Source: Armigeres subalbatus
Lineage: Eukaryota; Arthropoda; Insecta; Diptera; Culicidae
Assembly: GCF_024139115.2 (NCBI RefSeq)
Contig: NC_085140.1
Span: 230,890,371-230,954,370 of the forward strand
DNA length: 64,000 nucleotides
Direction: 5' to 3'
Numbering within the stretch: the stretch's first letter is position 1; each line of letters opens with the position of its first letter. The notes below the pieces were generated by a model. It ran no database searches. It was not told the DNA's origin and saw only the letters and a program-made list of their open reading frames with translations. Both the position numbers and the translations under genes were made by a program. Shown in pieces: positions 11,059-21,854 of the stretch.

Positions 11059-12321
11059 TAAATACATTAGGGATATTGGGCGTTAACCATAATATACGTT
11101 TGGCATAAATTAGGGCGTAAAGCATAAAATGCCCCAAAGAACAGCCCATGACAAAAAGTAGGCAGAATAATGCCTATCATCCATTATCCCTAACGTCGTG
11201 GATCCACTACATGGGTTCTAAATTCTGTCTTCCAACATGGAGTAACCGTCTTCCAACATGGAGTACATAAAAAAAAGTTGCTAAGCGTATTTTACTGTCC
11301 AAATTAAAAAGTCAGCAAAAGAATTACAAGAACCTTTAATTTTGTTTTGTCGATATGCATGTGACCAAGTCGCCCGCTTTGTAGTGTACACACAAACTAC
11401 GCTTATTTTTCAGTTGTTTAAATATCGCGCATCAGCAATAACTACCGCTGAGCTGTGAGAAGAAATTCAGCGAGAGAGAACCAAACCGGCTTTTGAATAC
11501 AAAGCCACAAAAAAATCGTTAGTATTTCTAATCAATGGAGCATTCTAAAACTGAGCAGACTAATTAAAAAAATTTTACCCATCTCTTATGCTAAATGTAC
11601 ATGATCACTTCAAACCCAATTTTTTCAAGAGCATAGCCAGAATGGGGCAGCGGAGGGCTGTGACTTCTCCCTAAATGGTGGAAAGTATAAACGGGATACA
11701 TACTAAAATAAATTCCCTAAGCCATATATACGAGAGCTAATTTGGGATTCAATCATTACCAGATATTGAAAATATTGAAAAATATGAATGAGTGTTTTTG
11801 ATCGTGTTTTGCGCATAAAAATAGTGTTTGGCCATAACTTCTGATTCCATAGTTCGCAATCTGGTCAATTTTAAATAGCAAATAATGCACAATGGTCCCT
11901 GAGTCGAAACTAGCAAGACAAAAATATTTGCGCCTAAGCTATTAGTGTCTTCGGGGAAAAAAATTCATATTTTAACGATATTTTTTCTCATGTAGCGAAA
12001 TTAGGGTAATACTTATATTTCAGAAGTTCATAATATTAGCTTTTTAATTTTTCGGCATATATTTGTGCAATGTTGCACAAAGTTGTAGAGAAATTAATTT
12101 TGAGCAACTTTGACGAAGAAACCATTTTTCTATCACTTATGGTTTACAAGTTATGAGCTTTTTCAATAAATACGTTGAGGCGGTCCCTAAAAATCGGGTT
12201 TCTTCCCATAACTTTTTATACATTCATTTCTCGCAAAAACTTAGTTCCAAGCACTTTAAGATCTTTTGAAGACACACATTTTTGTTAAAGAAGCATGGAT
12301 CTATCTCTTATAAGTTACCCC
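11059..12321. other. Non-coding stretch with a fragment of the ACAY-bearing repeat
   Basis: At about 11800-11935 it has a diverged head of the interspersed repeat also seen at 16650, 18870, 26570 and 49250 (GCCATAACTTCTGATTCCAT, then a TAGCAAATAATGCACAATGG-like string). A 16-bp string CTTCCAACATGGAGTA occurs twice, near 11231 and 11250. Nothing else recognised. Confidence 0.45.
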
Positions 12322-12663
12322 AGGGCAAGTGAAAATACGGATGCCGATTAATCGGTGAACGTTTTTAATGGTAACGATGTTCTAGAAAAATGAAGCAGAA
12401 CTATCAACGAATTCAACTGACACATAAATATTTGGAATCAAAACCATTTGCGACACCATGCTAATGCTATTGCTTGATCATGACTTTAAACTACCAGGAA
12501 AAGCTATTTCTTTTATTTCAATTCAATGGATTTCCAACAAAATAGTCGTTTCTAAATTCATCATTGAAGTAGAAAGTGAATATTTTAAGAAATTAATTGT
12601 GTGACATCAAAAACGATTTTATAGTTTAGATTAAAGCCAAAATCTGCCATTTTTACTTGCCCT
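12322..12663. repeat. Possible TIR element
   Basis: AGGGCAAGTGAAAAT on the left is mirrored by ATTTTTACTTGCCCT on the right, one mismatch over 15 bp. No target duplication was found, so the boundaries are tentative. Confidence 0.4.
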
Positions 12664-13658
12664 TGAGTATTAACATACATGAGGCAACTGGGATATATTT
12701 GAACAACACTTTCGATAGAGCCATTTTGCCTGTTTTTTTATTGTTGTCTAGTGAAAAATAACTTCGATATTCATATATCATATGGATCTGAATCAAATGC
12801 AGTTGATATCGTTGGTTAGTTTGTTAAGAAGTATTGTACAGTTATTACCAAATGTGTATTTTACTTTCTGAAAATTATCTCCCGCATGAAAAAGAGCAAT
12901 GGTTTTAACTATGCGTTACTTTTCCTTTTACAGTGCAAATAATCTATTTATTCTACAATAGGTAAACAGGTTTTGTCTTGTGTTTTGTTATTTTCTAACT
13001 TCGCATAAAATTTCTAGATTTTCAGATAAATAAAGTGCTTAAGATATAAATTGGCAATTTCGTTCTATTACAAATTTACAACACTGCGCATCGCCTGAAT
13101 AAAAACGTTCCTTTTGAAGTTCTGATTTATGTAATAATTTATATTCTAAACAGAGAACATTTTTTCGAAATGTTAACAAAGATTTTTTTATCCTTTCCAC
13201 CTAAAACAGGCAACAGCCAATTAAACAGTAAACCGGCTGTTGTCTTGTTTTTATATCTGCCAACATTATAATCCCTTTCTTGTTGCAAAAACAAAAGTCC
13301 GACAAGCAATAAACCCCCTTCCATGATCTGAAAATACTACGACTCAGAAATAATATGAACACTATAGCTACATTCTTCAAATTAGTTTCGATCGACAGTA
13401 TAAATCAGAATAGGTCCCACTTGCTCTAAATTTAACGGCCTGAAGTACCCTGTTTTCTTGCCCCGGGTACCTTAACAAAAAAGTTATTTGAGTTTTTCTA
13501 TGAAAAACATGTTCTTTCATGTGCAAATATTTCAAAATAGTGCAAACCGATTTACAATTTGGTTCTATTCAAAAACTCGCACTTTTCTTAGTTCAGGTGG
13601 GAAATATGGAAGAGCATTTTTTGTTTAAAGCGTTTTATTTGATTTTGAAAAATATTTA
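12664..13658. other. AT-rich non-coding stretch
   Basis: No gene, tRNA-like module or bounded repeat recognised. Confidence 0.4.
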
Positions 13659-13899
13659 TCTATATATATAAAAATGAAATGGTCTGTGTTCGTATCCGCA
13701 TAACTCGAAAACGGCTGGATGGATTTTCTTCATTTCTTCAGCAGATATGTTTGTTACCGTTTCCGACGGGTTTATATGATACTTCCTCAAGTGAAAATTC
13801 CGAGTAAGGTTGTGCAAAAGTAAAATTAGGAGTCGTATGGAAATTTCGCATGGGCATTTTCCGCCTACTACGCAGGACAACGTCTGCCGGGTCGACTAG
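13659..13899 (+). mobile_element. Small non-autonomous Helitron-like element
   Basis: Starts TCTATATATATAAAAATGAA and contains AACTCGAAAACGGCTGGATGG, a string very common at insect Helitron 5' ends. It ends GCCGGGTCGACTAG. It sits between an A (13658) and a T (13900), as expected for Helitron insertion without target duplication. No Rep-helicase is encoded, so it would depend on an autonomous partner. Confidence 0.75.
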
Positions 13900-15117
13900 T
13901 TTTTAATAAAAAAAACGGTTATAACTTGATAAATAAACGAGATAAGTCCATGGGTCTTCAACAAAAGGATGTGCCTTTAAAAGTTCTAAATGTGCCCCAT
14001 ACAAAGTATCCCTCAGAAATCAACACATAAAAATATATTCAAAGAAAACCAAAGAATCGTTAGATTGATCAAAGTAGGTTGGTCGACAGAGCGCATGGTT
14101 TTTTGAACGTTACATCTATTTTTATTTATCAAATTATAGTCCTTTTTTGATTACAAACATGTCAACCGTCTAATAACTCGTGCCGGTAGATTTTTTTGCA
14201 AAAAGTTGCATAAATAACTCGTTTTTTTAAACCTGAAATTCTGAACACTTGTTGATCAATCTTAAAAGTTAACCAACTGCTGGAATTATGAAAAGATATC
14301 AGATATCTGCGAAAATATATTTTTCTTTTTTCTTTATCTTGCGACCGTCTTCGTCCCATGCAACCAAATGCGTACACATTCGGAGCTTTCCACGTTTCAG
14401 TCAGTAGTCAGCTAGTCAGTGTGTTGCATCAAATAGTCGCTCTATTTTGCTGGCGGTTACTACATGAATAAATTTACTACATTATGAATTTTCCATTGTT
14501 TCGAAAGTATTTTTTTTCTGCTCACTGCGTTCGACTTTCCAGCCAGCCTTTGTATTTCGATTGCGGTGAGTGACGAAACGCTTTTGTTGCACGCGAAGCC
14601 CGGTTTGATTAGAATTTTAATGAAAGCGAAATTTATCGCCCCAACGTTCTCAACGTTCGAAAATGGCAACTCCACTGTAGAGGTGACTATCGGCAAGGTG
14701 TATCCATACTTGCTTTCCGTGTCGTGGCTGTCGTTGCATGCATGCGTTGTTGTGTACTTATTAGCAAAAAAATGCTCACCCTCCACAGTGAGAACCCTTT
14801 CTTAAACGAACGATTGTTGATACTTCGAGGGAATGTGCGCGTATAGTGCCTCTGTATTCTTATCATTCATCCGCCATTATTGCGCTGAACTGTTCTTTTT
14901 AATACAACAAATAAATAAACCGATGTGTAGGTATATATGATATAAAATAAAATAAATTTCAATTTTAGATTATCGTGCCATTAAACTTTGAATATACATA
15001 AGAAAATAAGTAAAATAATAAACAAATAGATGTGATCGGCAAATTACTATTCATTGTTGGCTTTACATACCCTACTTGGACATAACTTCCCCACAACTCT
15101 CAACTCTTCCAACAACT
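13900..15117. other. Non-coding stretch, slightly GC-richer at 14380-14810
   Basis: I recognise no gene. The 14500-14810 interval has moderately balanced base composition and an open plus-strand frame of 79 codons (14566-14805), but no domain or homologue comes to mind. I leave it unassigned. Confidence 0.4.
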
Positions 15118-15195
15118 CTCATGCTCTGGGAATCGACCTTAAGCATGATCTTGCTTTGTAGCCACACAGCTCATCACTAGACTATGGAAGGCCCC
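15118..15195 (-). repeat. tRNA-like SINE head
   Basis: On the minus strand an A-box-like CATAGTCTAGTGATGAG is followed by a B-box-like AAGGTCGATTCCC. Only the tRNA-related part is clear; no tail was identified. Confidence 0.55.
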
Positions 15196-15397
15196 TGTAT
15201 CCTATGATACAAAACGAATTTGACGGTAAACTCTGAGGATAATTGTTTGAGCTTTTCCACGATTACAGCATTACTACATTTACAAGATAAAACAACCTAT
15301 TCATCAGTTCGGTATCCAAATGTGTATCACATCATAATCAATTGAGATATTTCACAAATAATGATCGCCTCTCGGTACATGACTTTTCATTTGATAA

Positions 15398-15635
15398 TCT
15401 TCTTATTGGCATTACATCCCCCCTGGGACATTGCCACCTCGCTGCTTAGTGTTCATTCAGCACTTCCACAGTTATTATCCGCGAGGTTTGTAAGCCAAGT
15501 TACCATTTTTGCATTCGTATATCATAAGACTAACACGATGATACTTTTATGCCCAGAGAAGTCGAGACAATTTCCAAACCGAAAATTGCCTAGACCGGCA
15601 CTGGGAATCAAAGCCAACCACACAGCATGAAAATG
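15398..15635 (-). mobile_element. tRNA-derived SINE (same family as 46641-47300)
   Basis: On the minus strand a B-box-like GGCTTTGATTCCCAG is followed by GTGCCGGTCTAGGCAATTTT, GGGCATAAAAGTATCATCGT and, near the 3' end, GATGTAATGCCAATAAGAAG. This body matches 46641-47300 closely once the nested insertion there is removed. Only a short AAGAAGATT tail remains. Confidence 0.7.
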
Positions 15636-16649
15636 TTACAGCATATATGATGTAACAAAAAGGCTCCGTTCGATTCGACTCATTTTTCCATCACATTTTA
15701 AAATTACAGGTCGTCGTTACTATGGAGCTTGTATTCAATATTGCGGACAAGAAAAAGTTGGATGCTAAATTAAAGGCTATTGAACACAAAAATATAGAAT
15801 CAATAATTTGCATAGCGTGTAATTTTCAGACCTTACCGCTAGGCTAAGGAGGGTCCCATTTATTTGATAATAATCAAGACAAAATGTGTGGCGATAGAGA
15901 TAGATGCATTTTAACGGACGGACGAAAGTAATACACGTGGTTGATTATTAGAGGCACATAATGTGCAATATCAAGACATTGCGTTATATACGACTTAACA
16001 AAGCATAAGAATATCATATTGATAGCCTATCCCTGCAGAAAAAGGGAATGTACTGCTAACAAAAAAAAGCAAAACAGATCAATCCACCTAGCGGTGATGA
16101 TGCCTTTCGCTCTTATTATAAAATGTGACGAGAAAAAATATTTAGAGAGATCAAATAGAACAAATATAAAGCAATTTATGGTTTCTGACTGTCATAAAGA
16201 CTTCCAAAAATGTGGCAAAACTGGATGTAGCCGAAATCAGGGGAAGATAAAATTTGAACATGCTGAAAATCGAGTCATCACTGCTATAATAAGGAGGCTC
16301 TTGATGTCAAAGTTGTCGTGCAACATCTCGTAATCTAAACAGACTATAAGCGTCACCTTTTAGAAAACCAAGAATGTTCAAATGTATGTAGGAAGCATTA
16401 TTGACCAACTACATCCTATTTAAATTATTATTTAGGTGTTCTTCATCATCATCGGATCATAGTAAAAGAGTAGAAAATGGGATTACCTGATAATTTTCTC
16501 TTGAAACCACAAACGTTCATTATTGATTAAATTTATTCGTTTAACGATAATTCAAACTACGGGCAAAATTAGCTCAAAACCTATTTTCGATTGCGTATGA
16601 AAAGTTTGCGGTGGATAGGTTACGCCGAAAAATGAGTTTAGATCGGTTA
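15636..16649. other. Non-coding stretch
   Basis: No gene or bounded repeat recognised. A 104-codon open frame at 16019-16333 is Lys/Arg/Ile-rich with no domain I know. Confidence 0.4.
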
Positions 16650-16874
16650 AGGTTAAGTGTGCATTTTTTCGCTCGTCTTCTTCCAAAGAAAATGTATTTT
16701 GGACATAACCTCTGAGCCCATAATCCGATCTGGTCAGTTTTCAATAGGAAACAATGGGACAGGAAAGCAACTTGTTGCAAGCAAATTGGTTGAAGATAAG
16801 AGCTTTAAAAATGAACTAGAGTTTTTGAGACCTTTTACGCACATACACACATTCATTCACACATACACACACCA
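16650..16874 (+). repeat. ACAY-bearing interspersed repeat, left half
   Basis: Carries the family signature (ATAACCTCTGAGCCCATAAT, then TTTTCAATAGGAAACAATGG, then CAACTTGTTGCAAGCAAATT) and ends in an ACAC/ACAT microsatellite (16839-16872). R1-like copy A begins right after it. The right half resumes at 18718. Confidence 0.75.
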
Positions 16875-16885
16875 AGTGTAAACCC

Positions 16886-17212
16886 GTGAAATCCGTGGAA
16901 TCGAGGTCTACCCAGACTGAGGCCCAAGGATTCGCGGACTCGGGCAAGGACGAATCGACCGAGGGCGTGCCAGCGAAGACGGTGGTGCCAAAGTCTACCC
17001 AGACTGAGGCTCAAGTACTCGCGGGCACGTCGGGGGTGACTGCTCAAACGGAGCAGACACAAAAACTGGGGAGACAGTCTCCAGGGGATGAGCTCCCTGG
17101 GGGCCGCTCCAAAACGCGGAGGGTTACTACCCCGAACAAGGGTAGTAGGGCTGGGAGGCTGAACCCCGGCCAGGTACCTCCCAAACCGGGGGAGGAAGGA
17201 CCTGGAAAATGA
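16886..17212 (+). pseudogene. R1-like ORF1 (gag) middle fragment
   Basis: An open frame matching the middle of the ORF1 at 59091-60735 (shared ESRSTQTEAQGFADSGK and ESTEGVPAKTVVPKSTQTEA). The N-terminus and the zinc-knuckle region are absent. It keeps the frame that copy C has lost by small deletions, which helps locate those deletions. Not expected to function. Confidence 0.75.
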
Positions 17213-17664
17213 CTGGACTCAAGGATGGCTAGTTCAGGCGCAAACAAGAGGTGGTCCAAGGGTTCGGAGTCGGCTTCATGGGTCATACCGGTGGTCATGC
17301 CCTGTGGTCGAACTCGAACTCGTCGCTTTCGCGGCGTCGGTCAACCGGGCGGGTTCCGAGCCCGAGGACGGCTGGCTGGGGTAGGCGTAGGCACCGCGTC
17401 GGCAAGTCCCTCTGTGTGTTGGCGAACAGACCCTATCGCAGAGAGGTCAATTTGGGGTGCACACGGCATCATCATTCTTAATACCAGTCGTGCAGAGGGA
17501 AGCAGGCGCGAAGTCTACCCTTCCCACCTTCCGAGGACATAGGGCGTGGTAAGGCCACCTGGAAAGCCGGCAATGCGCTGGCACGATACCATGGTGTTCT
17601 TCTTGGCGAGTCACGATGTTCGATGCTGCGCTAACACGCAGCTAACCTCGAGGGTGCGTCATTA

Positions 17665-18551
17665 GAGTGGGCGCAGTTGTATGGAAAAACGCAAACTTCG
17701 TCCGATCAAGTGAGATCAAGGTTTTTCTGAATCGTTTTGGGACCCCAATCAACTGTTCAAAATATCGGCTCGATTGGTTAAGACCTCGCATGCCGCATCG
17801 CGTTTTAAATTTACATGGAGATTAGTATGGGAAAACTTACTTTTTTACATTTTTGCTATTAGCGGCTTCAATTTATCATCAATCACGTGACTCAATACGT
17901 TAGCATATAGTCTGGAAGATGCCGAAAGACTTTGCCGAAGTAGGTACGTTGCTGGGTGGTCTACAAAAAATGTTATTACGTTTCGAAAATTGATTGTTCA
18001 AACCATGTGCAAGAAATCAATGTTTCTGCCAGCACTACCAAACGACCTACGGTTATCGAAGGGCAAAACCAATCTTCCTTCTTGTCGGATGTTTTTTCTT
18101 TTGTGAAATGATTCCGGATAGCTCCCATTAGCTCTAAAGCCCTATAAGATCAATTATTTTGAAATAACACTCAGTTAAATTATTGGTCTACGTAGCTCGG
18201 CAGTGCTGGCAGAATAAACGATTTTTTGCATATGGTTTAATCACTCAATCTTCAAAGCGTTATAACTTTTTTCGTGGACGTTCCAGCAACGTGCCTTCTG
18301 CAGCAAAGTTTTTCGGCATCCTTTGGGTTATACTTTAACGCAATGTGCCACTTGGTTTACGATGAACTGAAACATCTAGTAGTAGAAATGCAAAAATATA
18401 CATTTTCCCAAACTAATTTCCATACAAACTTCAAACGCGATGCGGAAAGCGAGGAAGCAACCAATCGGTCCCAAATTCCGCACAGTTGTTCAGGACCCAG
18501 AATAGCTTCGAAAAACCATTGATTTGAAAAATTGACCATGACGCCCCACTC
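17665..18551. repeat. 887-bp near-palindromic fold-back element
   Basis: Termini GAGTGGGCG and CGCCCCACTC with TA on both sides (17663-17664 and 18552-18553). Nearly the entire length is an imperfect inverted repeat with arms of about 400 bp. For example GCCGCATCGCGTTTTAAATT (about 17790) is mirrored by AACTTCAAACGCGATGCGG (about 18428-18446), and TCTGCCAGCACTACC (about 18025) by GGCAGTGCTGGCAGA (about 18198). It interrupts the 3' UTR of R1-like copy A. No protein is encoded. Confidence 0.8.
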
Positions 18552-18717
18552 TAGTGCGTCCTTTGAAGCATTACTTTCTGGTTGTACCGAAGGGACTATG
18601 GGCTTGGCGGCAATGGAAACGGTTTAGCGGGTCAGGGTGGTCCCTCACCCCGCACTTCCTGAACAACCCAGGATGTCTGTTGAACAGATTCCTCCTCCAT
18701 TGCTTAGGAAGAAAAAA

Positions 18718-18870
18718 AACACACACACATACATAGACATCACCTCAATTCGTCGAGCTGAGCCGATCGATATATAACAGTATGGGTCTGCGGGCCTCAT
18801 ATAAAAAGTTTGTTTTTTTTAGCAAACATGTAGCCTTTGCTTATACTTAGTATACGAGAAAGGAAAAAAG
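18718..18870 (+). repeat. ACAY-bearing repeat, right half
   Basis: Continues the microsatellite (ACACACACATACATAGACAT), then AATTCGTCGAGCTGAG, a TATATAACAGTATGGGTCTG block and the family's 3' terminus TATACGAGAAAGG. Together with 16650-16874 it makes one repeat copy split by R1-like copy A. Confidence 0.75.
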
Positions 18871-19115
18871 TATTTTGGCCATAGCTTCTAACTAACTTGG
18901 CCGATCCGGCCAATTTTCAATAGGAAACAATGGGATAGGATTCTGCGTCGAATACAACTTTGCTCTGTTGCGAGCAAATTTGAGAGCGTAAGTGCCTGAA
19001 AAATGGGCTAGAGTTTTCCACTCGTTGCCTAAAAAAAGTATTTTAACCATAATTTCTGAGCCCATAGTCCGATCCGGCCAATTTTTAACCGAAAACCATG
19101 GGACAGGATTCTGCG
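18871..19115 (+). repeat. Two further truncated heads of the ACAY-bearing repeat
   Basis: Two consecutive copies of the family head (GGCCAATTTTCAATAGGAAA near 18911 and GGCCAATTTTTAACCGAAAA near 19076), each starting from a GTATTTT(G/A)(G/A)CCATA string. Neither contains the microsatellite. Confidence 0.6.
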
Positions 19116-19199
19116 ACACTTGATCTCCTTTTTATGATATCCATTCAGTAAGAATTTTTCAGCGAAGACAAAGTATATGATAGCAAGAGGCTCAATTGA

Positions 19200-19555
19200 G
19201 TACAATGTAAGGCATCCAGCACAACTTTATATCCATGTGTGACGAAATCGAGGTGGTTGAAGAGTTCGTGTATTTGGGCTCACTGATGACCTCCAAAAAC
19301 GATATCAGCAGAGAAATTCGGGTACGATTCGTGGCAGAAAGTCGTACGTACTTTGAAATCCACAAAACGCTCGGATCAAATAGAGTTCGCCGCTGTACCA
19401 ATTTTACTATCCACAAAACGCTCATTAGATCGACTGTTCTCTACGGACACAAGACCTAGACGAGGCTCATGGACGACCAACGCACACTTGGAGTTTTCGA
19501 AAGGAAAGTGTTGCGTACCATTTTTGGTGGAATGCAGATGGCGTCGTACGTGTAG
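19200..19555 (+). pseudogene. RTE-clade LINE fragment (post-RT region)
   Basis: Translation gives CDEIEVVEEFVYLGSLMTS (about 19238-19293) and then a frame-shifted stretch equivalent to the junction preceding the conserved C-terminal domain, seen better at 5222-5690 and 63653-63988. Internal duplication of ATCCACAAAACGCTC (19358 and 19410) accompanies the decay. Confidence 0.65.
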
Positions 19556-19750
19556 ACGAGCTCGGTGGTCTAGTGGCTACCGCTTCTGCCTTATAAGCAC
19601 TAGGTCGTGGGTCCAATTCCAGCCTCGTATCTTTCCTACTTTGTATTTATATCTTAGTTCTTTCTGTGTTTTACGTTCAACCAAAACGATTCCTACTGTT
19701 ATAACTTCCCACACAACTCTAAAAAACCTCCCTTGACACCTATGAGAGGT
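19556..19750 (+). mobile_element. tRNA-derived SINE
   Basis: Head: A-box-like GGTGGTCTAGTGGCTAC, then B-box-like GTGGGTCCAATTCC, followed by a T-rich body (TTTCCTACTTTGTATTTATA). The head and first body segment match the module at 8541-8650. Tail and duplication are not clear. It abuts an RTE fragment on its left. Confidence 0.65.
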
Positions 19751-20627
19751 CGTCTGACCACCTTTTCATCATATTTGTAAAATCTCGTGAACTCCTGAAC
19801 AAATATTTATTTTTTTTAATCTGCTCATCAAATTTTTGGTCAATTATTGAGTGATGAAGTGACCACTTCAAATTAAAAATTCTAAAATAGTGAAGGAACG
19901 TTGACGTTTTTACGTATATGTATGGCTTTCTGAAAATGTATGTGTTTTGCCAATATAAGGGAAAGTTATTTAATTTTTTATGACTACTTCAAAGATCTCC
20001 GGAGGGGTCGAGACACACAAACCACACTGTAAAATTAGGCAATATTAAAAAAAATATGTATGTACTGTATGATAATCATTGGCCTAGAACTCTAGACTCC
20101 TTCTTCTAAGAAATACGCTAGAACAAAACTAATTTGGTTCTCGGTAAAATTTTCGGTTAGTTTCTGTCGACATCTAGTGATGTACAAAAAATCAAGCCAT
20201 TTGGTTGGAACGCGGTCGAGTTATTACCGTTGCGGACGGGAATAGGGGGTGCTGCCCAAATGGTCCTGCTCCCTATATGAAAAAAAAAACTCAATCATCT
20301 TTCAGATATTTATATTTAACCGGAAACAAACATGCGAAAGGGTATCCTATTCCATTGTTTTCTATTCAAACCAGCAGGATAGGACAATGTGTTTGAACAT
20401 TATGACCAAAAAACAAACTTTAACGATAAAATAGGATAGGATAAAATCTTGTTTTTGGTAGTTATACTCTTCCAATTTACACGCAACGAGGAGAAATTTT
20501 CGAATTTGAAATTGAATTGTTAGTGCTTGTGTTAAACTCATGATTCTTTGGCCATCAATGTTATCAATCTATCGCAAGGTATGTAGAGGATTGTCCTATT
20601 TGTTTATAGGCAGTATCCTGCATTATT
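19751..20627. other. Non-coding stretch with a reversed ACAY-repeat fragment
   Basis: At about 20338-20395 a minus-strand fragment of the ACAY-bearing repeat head is visible (CCTATTCCATTGTTTTCTAT). No gene recognised. Confidence 0.4.
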
Positions 20628-21001
20628 CAGTGATGGGAAATGTCACAAAAATGTCATGAGATTGTTGTTGCTAATAGGCGTATATAGTTTAGTTATTTGC
20701 AATTCGGGCTTTATGACGTACATGCAACGCTTAAGGGATATTATAACTTACACTTGAAAGACATTATACTAACAGTTCTAAACTCAAAGTGTGGGACATT
20801 AGAGCGAAATTACAAAAAATGTCACGGAATGTCATAACATTAATGTCATTTGACACTAATTTGGCACTCACGCCGCCATTTTTATGTTTGGAGAATAACC
20901 AAGATTAAGCAGTAACAAGACAAAATAGTATTGCAAATAGCTTGTAAAAAAGTTATAACAAATTAGTTCATTAGACTTCAAAGTGACATTTCCCATCTCT
21001 G
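20628..21001. repeat. hAT-like MITE, 374 bp
   Basis: Ends CAGTGATGGGAAATGTCAC and GTGACATTTCCCATCTCTG are inverted repeats of 19 bp with one mismatch. CA/TG termini with a GGGAAA-type inner motif suggest hAT. The flanking octamers differ, so a target duplication is not confirmed. Interior contains several TGTCA words and no coding region. Confidence 0.6.
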
Positions 21002-21533
21002 GCCGTTACACTAATAGTTTGTTTTTAGTTTTTCAACCTCCAACTGTATTTTTTCATCATTTACATATGTGTTAAGGTACTACATAAGTCAATTGCTGGT
21101 TCAATTGAGTGTTATGACCGTATGTAGTCATTACAAAATACAGCATCTTACCTGTTAAACTAATCAACTCATACTTACTTTGGTATAATGTTTGTTGGGG
21201 ATCTTACGTATACCTCTTAGTGCTGACAAATCTAAAGTCTGAATTTCCCATATTATAGTGTAAAATCGATGCAATTGCCTAAATGCCGAGAAAAATAAAT
21301 TAGCGCGAAAATATGAATTTGTGTATAAATGTATTTGTCAATTTTGTATACAACAAATTAAAATAAATATAAAATTACTGAAAAGTGTTCTATGCCCTCC
21401 GGTAATTATATATTAGATGACACCATCATTGGCATCCTAAGGTGAAACTTGTGATTATCAATTCAGGATTGAATAATAAACTCTACCTCCATTGTTAATT
21501 TCAGGTAAAGACCTAATTTCTGGCTTTCCCATA
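21002..21533. other. AT-rich intergenic stretch downstream of the FBXL14-like gene
   Basis: No repeat boundary or coding frame recognised. It lies beyond the likely 3' end of the minus-strand gene. Confidence 0.4.
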
Positions 21534-21539
21534 TTTATT
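21534..21539 (-). terminator. Candidate poly(A) signal for the FBXL14-like gene
   Basis: TTTATT on the plus strand gives AATAAA on the minus strand about 315 bp past the stop codon. It is a plausible cleavage signal, but other A/T-rich hexamers in the region could serve. Confidence 0.4.
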
Positions 21540-21854
21540 CATAGTCTTTTCTCATTTTTCATCATTATTTACAAAATTCATTTTTGTCTGCTAACATAGC
21601 AAATGTTTTATATCCAATTTAGCGCATTCACATTAAACTCTCGAGTAGACATGTGATAGAGAGTATTAAGTGGAAATGATTTTAATGATGTTATTTTTCG
21701 GTTAATTTCTTTTAGCTAAATCATGGATTTGAGACAATTTTTCCTACAATTTACACCTAAAGTCCCTGTAACAGAGAATACTATCGCATGTCTAGTTACA
21801 ATTTCAATAATAAAAAACTAAAATTTAACAATCATTTCATAATAAACTAACACA

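Larger units (their letters stand above)
16875..18717 (+). mobile_element. R1-clade LINE derivative, copy A (ORF1 part joined to 3' UTR)
   Basis: The 5' end is truncated inside ORF1 (16886-17212: KSVESRSTQTEAQGFADS to KPGEEGPGK). It then joins at about 17214 directly to the 3' end of ORF2 and the GC-rich 3' UTR (GGACTCAAGGATGGCTAG onward). All endonuclease and RT coding sequence is missing. It ends in a short A-run (GAAGAAAAAAAAC) that merges with ACACACACATAC. The 3' UTR is interrupted by the 887-bp element 17665-18551. Both flanks are halves of one ACAY-bearing repeat, so insertion was into its microsatellite. Compare copies B (52276) and C (58876). Confidence 0.8.

Noticed and set aside
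15118..15195. Possible functional tRNA gene
   Set aside because: A and B boxes are present, but the sequence cannot be folded by eye into a proper acceptor stem and anticodon arm; a SINE head fits better.
17225..17542. Arg/Gly-rich frames in GC-rich DNA, also at 53080-53395 and 60941-61373
   Set aside because: They fall in the 3' UTR of the R1-like copies and shift relative to each other between copies, so they are not conserved as protein.
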